Shown here: one piece after another, positions 26,944 to 35,359 of the stretch | Position numbering within the stretch: the stretch's first letter is position 1 | How the letters are laid out: the number at the start of each line of letters is the position of its first letter | Assembly (NCBI GenBank): GCA_934157205.1 | Contig: CAKPHJ010000012.1 | Span: forward strand, 1 to 37,569 | Source: an uncultured Clostridia bacterium | GTDB lineage: Bacteria > Bacillota > Clostridia > TANB77 > CAG-508 | Length of the DNA: 37,569 nucleotides | Direction: 5' to 3' | Notes under the pieces: generated by a model | What the model was told of the DNA's origin: nothing | Database searches by the model: none | Seen by the model: the letters and a program-made list of their open reading frames with translations, nothing else | Made by a program: the position numbers and the translations under genes

Positions 26944-26979
26944 ATGCATTTATTATACATTTAAATTGAAGGTGATTTT

Positions 26980-27228
26980 ATGTTTGAAACGCAAAAACAG
27001 CAAAAAGAAGAAATACAAAATATACAAAAACAACTAAACCTATGGAACAAAAAATCTAAATTAATACAATCTCAGTTTAACTTTAAACTACCAAAATACA
27101 TTATTGATGAAATAATAAGAAATGAAAAAACAAAACTATATTATAATTTACATTCACTAATAAACCTTGCAATTATAAGTAATAAACTTTCTACAAAAAA
27201 TCGGGAAGCTATTACAAAAACATTATAA
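26980..27228 (+). CDS. small orphan helical protein, 82 aa
   Basis: I do not recognise this protein. Residues 1-25 form a Gln/Lys/Glu-rich coiled coil (ETQKQQKEEIQNIQKQLN), and the rest looks helical with KLPKYIIDEIIRNEK and HSLINLAIISNKL. The pattern is loosely like small DNA-binding or antitoxin-like proteins, but no family is claimed. It has its own promoter and a strong terminator. Codon 75 is an in-frame CGG followed by G (27202-27205). Read normally the product ends NREAITKTL; with the +1 shift seen in other genes it would end NGKLLQKHYKI at 27235. Sequence alone does not decide. Confidence 0.55.
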   Translation: MFETQKQQKEEIQNIQKQLNLWNKKSKLIQSQFNFKLPKYIIDEIIRNEKTKLYYNLHSLINLAIISNKLSTKNREAITKTL

Positions 27229-27261
27229 AATTTAATATTATTTCATTATATTACAAACATT

Positions 27262-27328
27262 GGAACAAAAGCGGACATTAATAACATTAGCACTTATTAA
27301 AATACTTAAAAGTCCGCATTTTTGTTCC
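27262..27328. terminator. bidirectional terminator between the orphan gene and metK
   Basis: GGAACAAAAGCGGAC pairs with GTCCGCATTTTTGTTCC with one bulge, enclosing an AT-rich loop. It lies past the stops of both convergent genes. The core GCGGAC/GTCCGC matches GCGAAC/GTTCGC of the 7701 terminator with a compensated base pair. Confidence 0.75.
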
Positions 27329-27366
27329 ATCTAATTTGAATTTTCTAAATAACCATTCAAAAATCT

Positions 27367-28515
27367 TTATTTTATTTTTACAATTTTTTCCCAAGTTAAA
27401 TCTTCTTTACCAAAATGTCCATAATTTGTTGTTTTTCTATAAATTGGTTTTCGTAAATCTAAATAATTAATAATTCCACGTGGTGTTAAATCAAATTGTT
27501 CACATATTTTTTTAGATATTTCTTCTTCTGGTATTGTATTTGTTCCAAATGTATCTACATAAACAGACACTGGTTTTGCAACACCTATAGCATATGAAAA
27601 TTGTATTTCACATTTTTTAGCATATCCATTAGCTACAATATTTTTTGCAATAAATCTTGCCATATAAGTTGCAGATCTATCTACTTTTGTTGCATCTTTT
27701 CCAGAAAATGCACCACCACCATGTCTTGCATATCCGCCATATGTATCTACTATTATTTTTCTTCCTGTTAATCCGCTATCTCCTAAAGGTCCACCAATTA
27801 CAAATCTACCTGTTGGATTTATAATATATTTTGTATTTTCATCTAATAATTCTGATGGTACTACATATTCTATTACTTTTTCATGTATATCTTTTTTTAA
27901 TTTATCTAAGTTTGCATCTGCTTTATGTTGTGTAGAAATAAGTATTGTATCTATTCTAATTGGTTTGTTATCTTCATATTCAACAGTAACTTGTACTTTT
28001 CCATCTGGTCTTATATAATCTATTATATTTTTCTTTCTAACTTCTGTTAGTCTTTTTGCTAGTTTGTGTGCAAGTGAAATTGGAAGTGGCATTAATTCTT
28101 TTGTTTCATCACATGCAAACCCAAACATAATTCCTTGATCTCCAGCTCCTTCTGATTCTATGTTTTCACCTTTTTTTGTTTCTAATGAGTTATCTACTCC
28201 TAATGCTATATCTGGTGATTGTTGTGAAAGATTTACTCTTATATTACATGTTCTATAATCCATATCTAGTTTGCTATTGTCATATCCTATTTCTTTTATA
28301 GCTTGTCTTACAACATCTTCTACATCAATATTTTTTTCTGTAGAAGTAATTTCTCCTGTTATAAATATTTCACCTTTTCCAGCTACAGTTTCACATGCTA
28401 CTCTAGCATATGGATCTTTGCTTAAATAACTATCTAAAATGCTATCAGATATATAATCACATAATTTGTCTGGATGCCCTTCTGTTACACTTTCCGATGT
28501 AAATAATTTTCTCAT
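27367..28515 (-). CDS. metK: S-adenosylmethionine synthetase
   Basis: A complete 382-residue MetK, which makes SAM from methionine and ATP. The motifs are TSESVTEGHPDKLCDYISD (N-terminal, with the catalytic His), GAGDQGIMFGFACDE (about residue 115), ISTQHK, and GGGAFSGKDATKVDRSATY (about residue 255). AAAGGAAA precedes the ATG. It lies 60 nt after mnmA at the end of the suf cluster. No SAM riboswitch is visible in the short gap. The position suggests co-expression with sulfur and Fe-S genes, sensible because SAM-radical enzymes need both products. Confidence 0.96.
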   Translation of the reverse strand: MRKLFTSESVTEGHPDKLCDYISDSILDSYLSKDPYARVACETVAGKGEIFITGEITSTEKNIDVEDVVRQAIKEIGYDNSKLDMDYRTCNIRVNLSQQSPDIALGVDNSLETKKGENIESEGAGDQGIMFGFACDETKELMPLPISLAHKLAKRLTEVRKKNIIDYIRPDGKVQVTVEYEDNKPIRIDTILISTQHKADANLDKLKKDIHEKVIEYVVPSELLDENTKYIINPTGRFVIGGPLGDSGLTGRKIIVDTYGGYARHGGGAFSGKDATKVDRSATYMARFIAKNIVANGYAKKCEIQFSYAIGVAKPVSVYVDTFGTNTIPEEEISKKICEQFDLTPRGIINYLDLRKPIYRKTTNYGHFGKEDLTWEKIVKIK

Positions 28516-28575
28516 TTTTATATTTTCCTTTCTTTTTTATTACTTCTAATTAATATTTTTAAATTTTTATTTATT

Positions 28576-29628
<1,053 letters not shown>

Positions 29629-29632
29629 TTTT

Positions 29633-30079
29633 TCATTCCTTCCCAAGAGTAGGATTATTTAGTATTTCTTCTAATGTATGCCATGCTAATAAAGCACATT
29701 TAACTCTTGCTGGCATATTAGATACATTTTTAAAAGCAATTGCATCTTCTAATTTTTTTAATTCTTCTTCATTTTTTGTTTCTCTTTTTATCATTTCAAT
29801 AAATGTTTTTATTATTTCTTTTGCTTCTTCTATTTTTTTTCCCTTTAATGTATCTATCATAATTGAAGTTGAAGCTTGTGATATAGCACAACCATGTCCT
29901 AAAAATGCCATGTCTTCTATTATATCACCTTTAAGTTTTATTTGTAAAGTAATTTCATCACCGCAATTAGGATTATGACCAATTTGACAATAGTCTGCAT
30001 TTTCTAATTTCTTTTTGTTATATGAATTCATACTATGTTCCATTATTAATTCATTGTATATGTTATCTAATTCTTCCAT
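29633..30079 (-). CDS. sufU: SufU sulfur-transfer protein
   Basis: The 148-residue SufU carries YCQIGHNPNCGDEI (first Cys and the Asp), LGHGCAISQASTS (second Cys) and ARVKCALLAWHTLEE (third Cys), the zinc-binding site of SufU proteins. SufU accepts the persulfide from SufS and passes it on in the SUF system of Firmicutes. It lies about 40 nt after the true end of sufS (30119) and just before mnmA. AAAGGTGA precedes the ATG. Confidence 0.95.
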   Translation of the reverse strand: MEELDNIYNELIMEHSMNSYNKKKLENADYCQIGHNPNCGDEITLQIKLKGDIIEDMAFLGHGCAISQASTSIMIDTLKGKKIEEAKEIIKTFIEMIKRETKNEEELKKLEDAIAFKNVSNMPARVKCALLAWHTLEEILNNPTLGKE

Positions 30080-30118
30080 TATCTTTTCACCTTTACATAT
30101 TTTAAATTTTTATTTTAC

Positions 30119-31346
30119 TTATGAATTTTTTATATAATTTTTAAACATATTATATGCTTTATTTAAAGCTAATACAAGTTTGTCTATATCTTCTTTAGTG
30201 TTGTAAAAATATAAACTTGCTCTACATGTAGAATCGATGTTTAAAAATCTCATAAGTGGTTGTGCACAATGGTTTCCGTGAACGTATGCAAACATTTTCC
30301 GAGTCTAAAATACTTGCAACATCATGTGGGTGAACACCTTTTATATTAAATGAAATTACAGATGAATGATTTTCTTCATTTTTAGTTAAATACAAGTCTA
30401 AAAAGCTTAATTTTGATAATTCTTTTCTAGCATAATTTGTTAGTTCTTTTTCTATTTCTTGTATTTTTTCATATCCAATATTTTGTATATAATCTATTGC
30501 TGCACCTAAACCTATTACACCTTCTACATTTTGTGTTCCCGCTTCAAATTTATTTGGAAGTGGTGCAAATGTTGTTTCTTGTTCATGTACATATTCTATC
30601 ATGTCTCCACCCATAATAAAAGGATTCATGTTGTTTAATATTTCTCTTTTGCCATATAATACACCAATTCCAAGAGGTGCTAACATTTTATGACCAGAAA
30701 ATACAAGAAAGTCACAATCTAAGTCTTGTACATCTATTTTCATATGAGGAATGCTTTGTGAAGCATCTACAATAACTATAGCACCTTTTTTATGTGCATA
30801 TTTTATTATTTTTTTTATGTTATTTATAGTTCCTAAAACATTTGAAACATGTGTAATTCCAACTATTTTTGTTTTATCTGTAATCTTTTTTTCTATTTCT
30901 TCATCATCTAATTCATAATTGTTATTTATATACATATAATTTAATTTGCTTTTAGTTACACTTGAAACTTTTTGCCATGGCACTAAATTAGAATGATGTT
31001 CCATTATAGAAATTACAATTTCATCATCTTTTTTTAATTTTTCCATTCCATAAGAATAAGCTATTAGATTTAAACTTTCAGTTGCATTTTTAGAAAATAT
31101 TATTTCTTCTGGATGTTTTGCATTTATAAATTTTGAAATTTTTACTCTAGTATTTTCATACACTTCTGTAGCTTTAATACTTAAAGAATATGCTCCTCTG
31201 TGTGGATTTGCATTATACATTTTATAAAAATTATCTATTGATTCTATAACCTGTACTGGTTTTTGTGTAGTAGCTCCACTATCTAAATATGCAATTTTCT
31301 CATTCTTCAATAATGGAAAATCATTTATTAGTTCTTTATTTTCCAA
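30119..31346 (-). CDS. sufS: SufS cysteine desulfurase, needs +1 frameshift at CGGA
   Basis: A PLP-dependent group II cysteine desulfurase. Frame 0 reads ELINDFPLLKN, LDSGATTQKP, NPHRGAYSLS, SIMEHHSNLVPW, FSGHKMLAPLGIGVLYG (PLP lysine) and HPHDVASILDSENVCIRS, then meets CGG at codon 357 and ends wrongly after 17 more residues. Dropping the C gives GNHCAQPLMRFLNIDSTC, ASLYFYNTKEDIDKLV and a stop at 30119. The joined length is 408 residues, normal for SufS. The catalytic cysteine (GNHCAQ, residue 360) lies just after the shift, so the frame-0 product cannot be active. The start is TTG at 31346, as no in-frame ATG fits. It follows sufD in the suf operon. Confidence 0.92.
30275..30278 (-). other. 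CGGA +1 recoding site, sufS
   Basis: CGT TCA C GGA AAC CAT TGT: dropping the C gives Arg-Ser-Gly-Asn-His-Cys, the catalytic-cysteine motif. The preceding codon is TCA. Confidence 0.93.
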
Positions 31347-31383
31347 TTTTCATATCATCCCTTTCCATATATTTTTACAGATA

Positions 31384-32436
31384 TTAGTCTAGTTTTTCTT
31401 CTATTTTTTCTAAAATTAAATTTTTTATACTTTCATTTTTTATACCATTTAATATTTTATTAAATTTTGCTCTTACCATAAGTTTCATAGCTTCTTTAAG
31501 TTCAAAACCTCTACTCATAATATAAAATAGCTCTTTTTCTCCAACTTTACCAGCTGAGCTACTATGATTACCTTCAACTTCCTCTTCTGAGCACAATAGC
31601 ATAGGAAGTGCAATAGATTTAGCCTTATCTGATAAAAGCATACAAGCTTCATTTTCATTTCCTGTAGCTTTTTTGCAACCTTTTTTAAAATCTATTGTTC
31701 CTTTAAAGTGTTTTTTGCTATTGTCTTTTAAAGCTCCTTGAACTTCAATATCTATATTAGTTTTCTTTCCTCTTAATTCTGCAATATAATTTAAGTCAAA
31801 AAATTGATTTTCTTTTCCTAAATATATAGTGTTTATAATATTTTCAGAATTATCTCCAAGTAAATTCGAATAATAATTTGTTATACTGTTTTTTCCTCCA
31901 AAATCTATAATTGTATATTTAATTTTAGCATTTTTTTCCAAACAATTTTCTATGCTCATAAAATTATTTGATTTTTCATTTAATAAATTAACAATTATTA
32001 TATTTATTTTTGAATTCTCTTTTCCAAATACTTTTAATACAGAATTATTAAACGCACAAATATCTTCTTGTGTTTCATATTTAAAAATTATAGTAGCTTT
32101 ACAGTTTTCTTCTACAACTAGCTGTATGTTTGAAACTAAATTTTTATTTTGTTCATCAAATTTAAAACAAACTTCATTTTCTTGTTCTGTTTTCGTATCT
32201 ATTTTTATTTTTAATTTTTTATTTGCACTTGTTTGCACTTGATTTTCTAGTCTTTTTCCCAATCCATAAGTTAATTTGCAATTAGTTTCTTGAAATATTT
32301 CTATTACATTTTCTTTATTTAATATACTAATATTTTTAAATTCGCCTATATTATTTGGAATTTCTACATTTTCAATATTAACATTATTTATATTAAAATT
32401 TCTTGAAGTTCTAAGTGGTGTTTCATTTATTTTCAT
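31384..32436 (-). CDS. sufD: SufD, SUF scaffold subunit
   Basis: A 350-residue SufB/SufD-family protein. The C-terminal part carries LLCSEEEVEGNHSSSAGKVGEKELFYIMSRG, split here over residues about 285-315, with the H-x-S-S-x-G region of SufD and the MSRGFELKEAMKLMVRAKF end. SufD pairs with SufB and SufC in the SufBC2D scaffold where Fe-S clusters are built. It lacks the GIPEAEKK and cysteine features of SufB. I prefer ATG 32436, about 12 nt after AAAGGA; the ATG at 32448 touches that site. It begins 32 nt after sufB ends. Confidence 0.88.
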   Translation of the reverse strand: MKINETPLRTSRNFNINNVNIENVEIPNNIGEFKNISILNKENVIEIFQETNCKLTYGLGKRLENQVQTSANKKLKIKIDTKTEQENEVCFKFDEQNKNLVSNIQLVVEENCKATIIFKYETQEDICAFNNSVLKVFGKENSKINIIIVNLLNEKSNNFMSIENCLEKNAKIKYTIIDFGGKNSITNYYSNLLGDNSENIINTIYLGKENQFFDLNYIAELRGKKTNIDIEVQGALKDNSKKHFKGTIDFKKGCKKATGNENEACMLLSDKAKSIALPMLLCSEEEVEGNHSSSAGKVGEKELFYIMSRGFELKEAMKLMVRAKFNKILNGIKNESIKNLILEKIEEKLD

Positions 32437-32468
32437 TTTAAATTCCATTCCTTTCTTGCTTCATATAT

Positions 32469-33870
32469 TTAGCCTATTGCACCTTCAAGTTCTAAATTTA
32501 TTAAATTATTCATTTCAACAGCATATTCTATTGGTAATTCTTTTGAAATAGGATATGCAAAACCTCTAACAATCATTGATTTTGCATCTTCTTCTGATAA
32601 ACCTCTGCTCATTAAATAAAATATTGTTTTATCACTTATTTTTCCTATTTTCGCCTCATGTGAAAATTCAACCTCATCTGTTCTAATATCATTAACAGGT
32701 ATAGTATCTGATATTGATATATCATCTAACATAAGTGATTCACAAGATACTGAAGATTTAGAATTTTTAGCATTTTCACCTATTCTAACTAATGATCTAT
32801 ATGTGCACTTTCCTCCATTTTTTGATATTGACTTTGCATTTACAACACTTGATGTATTTTTAGCATTATGAACAACTTTAAATCCATTATCTAAATTTTG
32901 GCCTTTTCCTGCAAATGAAATTCCAGTATATTCTGTTTTTGCACCTTCTCCATTTAATATACTCATTGGATATAACATTGATATTTTAGAACCAAATGAT
33001 CCTGTTACCCAATCAACTTGTCCATTTTTTTCTACAATAGCTTTTTTAGTATTTAAATTAAGCATATTTTTTGACCAGTTTTCAATTGTAGAATATCTTA
33101 AATACGCATTTTCTTTTACATATAATTCAACACAACCTGCATGTAAATTTACTTTATTATATTTAGGTGCTGAACAACCTTCTATAAAATGCAAACTAGC
33201 ACCTTCATCTACTATTATTAAAGTATGCTCAAATTGACCAGATTCAGGCGAATTTAATCTAAAATATGATTGAAGTGGAATATCTACTTTTACGCCTTTA
33301 GGTACATATACAAAAGATCCACCAGACCATACAGCTCCATGTAATGCAACAAATTTGTGATCATATATTGGAACACATTTCATAAAATATTCTTTAACCA
33401 AATCTGGATATTCGCGAACCGCTGTTTCCATATCTGTGTAAATAACTCCTTGTTTTTTTAGTTCATCTTTCATACTATGATAAACAACTTCTGAGTCATA
33501 TTGTGCTCCGACACCTGCTAAAGATTTTTTTTCTGCTTCAGGAATTCCGTAATTTATCAAATGTATTTTTTATATCTTCTGGTACATCATCCCAAGAATC
33601 ACTCATTTTTGTTTTGGGTCTTACATAAGTTGCAATCTCATCCATGTTTAATTCAGAAATATCTGGTCCCCATGTTGGAAGTTCTAGTTTATTGTATACT
33701 TCTAAGGCTTTTAGTCTAAATTCTTTCATCCATTCTGGATCTTGCTTTTGTTTTGAAATTTCTTCAATTATTTCTTTTGTTAATCCTTTTTTTATTTTGT
33801 ATTCATATTTGTCTTCGTTTTTTATATCATATATATTTCTATTTACTTCTTCTAATTTTGTTTTTTTCAT
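32469..33870 (-). CDS. sufB: SufB, SUF scaffold subunit, needs +1 frameshift at CGGA
   Basis: The start at 33870 gives MKKTKLEEVNRNIYDIKNED and the SufB N-terminal text (KQDPEWMKEFRLKALE, LPTWGPDISELNMDEI, DVPEDIKNTFDKL). CGG is codon 108 and frame 0 stops at the third codon after it. Dropping the C gives GIPEAEKKSLAGVGAQYDSE and the whole scaffold domain (HAGCVELYVKENAYLRYST, RSLVRIGENAKNSKSSVSCE, FSHEAKIGKISDKTIFYLMS). The joined length is 466 residues, the family norm. SufB accepts sulfur from SufS/SufU and assembles the cluster with SufC and SufD. It lies between sufC and sufD. A product starting inside at GIPEAEKK would lack the conserved N-terminal 107 residues. Confidence 0.93.
33546..33549 (-). 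other. CGGA +1 recoding site, sufB
   Basis: AAA TTA C GGA ATT CCT GAA: dropping the C gives Lys-Leu-Gly-Ile-Pro-Glu, invariant SufB text. Frame 0 hits TGA at once. The preceding codon is TTA. Confidence 0.93.
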
Positions 33871-33884
33871 ATTTTATACTACTT

Positions 33885-33903
33885 TTCGTATATTATATAC
33901 GAA
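33885..33903. promoter_or_regulatory. intercistronic palindrome between sufC and sufB
   Basis: TTCGTATATTATATACGAA is an 8-bp perfect inverted repeat around TTA, in the 61-nt gap before sufB. It has no T-run, so it is more likely an RNA-processing or stability hairpin than a terminator. Confidence 0.4.
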
Positions 33904-33931
33904 CTCTCCTTTCTGTTTGAAGTATCTATTA

Positions 33932-34675
33932 TTAGTTTTTTCTATATTTACTATATCCATTTTCTTCAATTTCAGTAGCTAATTCTTGTCCCCCTGTTTT
34001 TACAATTTTCCCATCTACCAAAATATGAACATAATCAACTTTTAAGCTGTGTAATATTTTTGTGTTATGTGTAATTATTAATATTGCATTTTCACTATTT
34101 TTGAACATTTCTATTCCTTTTGACACTGTTTTTATAGCATCAACATCTAGCCCAGAATCTGTTTCATCTAAAATTGCAAGTTTAGGATTTAATACAAGCA
34201 TTTGTAAAATTTCGTTTTTCTTTTTTTCTCCTCCTGAAAAACCAACATTTAAACTTCTTTCCATGTTTTTAGGATTCATATTTAATTCTTCCATGTTCTT
34301 TTTTAGTTCATCTTTAAAATCAAATATTTTTACTGGCTTTCCTGTAATTTTATTTTTCGCATATTTTAAAAAGTTAGTTACTGAAATACCAGGAATTTCT
34401 TCTGGTAATTGAAATGACATAAAAATACCATTTCTAGCTATTTCATCTGTTTTCATATTTGTTATATCTTTATTTTCAAAAATTACACTACCAGATGTTT
34501 TTGTATATATAGGGTTATTTAATATTGCATTTGCTGTTGTTGTTTTTCCAGAACCATTAGGTCCCATTATTACATGAATTTCTCCTTTGTTTATTTTTAA
34601 ATCTATTCCTTTTAAAATTTCTTTTTCTTCAGCATTAACATGTAAATTTTTTATTTCTAATAAATTATTTTCCAT
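33932..34675 (-). CDS. sufC: SufC, ABC-type ATPase of the SUF scaffold
   Basis: A complete 247-residue SufC with Walker A GPNGSGKTTTANAIL (about residues 39-53), signature VGFSGGEKKKNEILQML (about 148) and Walker B LAILDETDSGLDVDAI (about 172), then ITHNTKILH with the H-loop. SufC dimerises on SufB-SufD and uses ATP to open the scaffold for cluster assembly. It is the first enzyme gene of the operon, beginning 27 nt after the DtxR-like regulator gene ends. AAAGGAATA precedes the ATG. It contains no in-frame CGG. Confidence 0.96.
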   Translation of the reverse strand: MENNLLEIKNLHVNAEEKEILKGIDLKINKGEIHVIMGPNGSGKTTTANAILNNPIYTKTSGSVIFENKDITNMKTDEIARNGIFMSFQLPEEIPGISVTNFLKYAKNKITGKPVKIFDFKDELKKNMEELNMNPKNMERSLNVGFSGGEKKKNEILQMLVLNPKLAILDETDSGLDVDAIKTVSKGIEMFKNSENAILIITHNTKILHSLKVDYVHILVDGKIVKTGGQELATEIEENGYSKYRKN

Positions 34676-34701
34676 TTTATATATTCCTTTCTTATATTAT
34701 T

Positions 34702-35151
34702 TTATTTATTATGTATAGCTCTTCTTTCACAAATTCTACATCTTTCTTTATTAATGTCATAATCACAATTTAAATCCTTAAGACCTAAAACTTTGTGAAC
34801 ATATTTTGCTAACTTATTAATAGTTTTGTCTGTTATTACTTGTTTAATTTTATCTGCTTCTATATTTGCTTGTTCTTCTGGTATATTTAATACATCTTTT
34901 AAAAATAAATAAACAATATCATATGCTTCAATAGTTTTTTTAGCTAAATCTTCTCCTTCTTTTGTAAGTTCAATATTTCCATATGTTTCGTAATTTAATA
35001 AGCCATTATTTTTTAAATTATTTATTGCTTTATTAACACTTGGTTTTGTACAATTCATTTTATTGGCAATATCTGTTACTCTTATATTTCCATTTTGTTG
35101 CTTAATTATGTATATAGTTTTTAAATATTCTTCAAGTGATTTTGATATCAT
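34702..35151 (-). CDS. DtxR/MntR-like regulator with C-terminal cysteine cluster, head of suf operon
   Basis: The 149-residue protein starts with a DtxR-type winged helix (SLEEYLKTIYIIKQQNGNI, VTDIANKMNCTKPSVNKAI, LTKEGEDLAKKTIEAYDIVYLFL) followed by a dimerisation helix region (EEQANIEADKIKQVI, TINKLAKYVHKVLG) as in iron- or manganese-sensing repressors. The C-terminus ends CDYDINKERCRICERR: three cysteines spaced C-x8-C-x2-C, with a further Cys in the helix-turn-helix. Classical MntR lacks this cluster, which could hold an Fe-S cluster or Zn. It is first in the suf cluster, and an inverted repeat overlaps its promoter, so it probably autoregulates the operon according to iron or cluster status (inference). 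GAGAGGAG precedes the ATG. Confidence 0.8.
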   Translation of the reverse strand: MISKSLEEYLKTIYIIKQQNGNIRVTDIANKMNCTKPSVNKAINNLKNNGLLNYETYGNIELTKEGEDLAKKTIEAYDIVYLFLKDVLNIPEEQANIEADKIKQVITDKTINKLAKYVHKVLGLKDLNCDYDINKERCRICERRAIHNK

Positions 35152-35171
35152 ATGTTATGCTCCTCTCATTT

Positions 35172-35216
35172 GTTAACTACGGCTAACATTATAATATATA
35201 TTTTTGAATTTGTCAA
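35172..35216 (-). promoter_or_regulatory. suf operon promoter with operator-like palindrome
   Basis: On the minus strand TTGACA (35216-35211), a 17-nt spacer and TATAAT (35193-35188): a perfect consensus. Immediately after the -10 box lies GTTAGCCGTAGTTAAC (35187-35172), an imperfect palindrome with TTAGCC-like half sites resembling DtxR/IdeR operators. Binding there would block initiation. Confidence 0.7.
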
Positions 35217-35218
35217 TG

Positions 35219-35268
35219 TATGGTTTAATATTAAAAAAAATAGTATGGTTTAATATTAAAAAAAATAG
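35219..35268. repeat. 25-bp perfect tandem duplication
   Basis: Two adjacent identical 25-bp units, each starting TATGGTTTAATATT and ending AAATAG, lie directly upstream of the suf promoter -35 box. The second unit merges into a terminator stem. Confidence 0.8.
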
Positions 35269-35290
35269 CAATTATTTTTGCTATTTTCTT
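35260..35290 (-). terminator. terminator of the GLUG surface protein gene
   Basis: AAAATAGCAA and TTTGCTATTTT pair, with an extended T-run on the minus strand, about 70 nt past the stop at 35360 and just upstream of the suf promoter. Confidence 0.65.
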
Positions 35291-35359
35291 CACATTATTT
35301 TTTTACTTTTTAACATTTTTTTGATCTATTTCATAACTTTTACACATATATAGATATTT

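Noticed and set aside
28516..28575. SAM riboswitch before metK
   Set aside because: Only 60 nt separate metK from mnmA, with no room or conserved motif for a SAM riboswitch.
33538..33560. Separate start for the main part of SufB inside the gene
   Set aside because: The apparent internal start has no Shine-Dalgarno site at a proper distance, and the upstream 107 residues are normal SufB sequence ending exactly at the shift.
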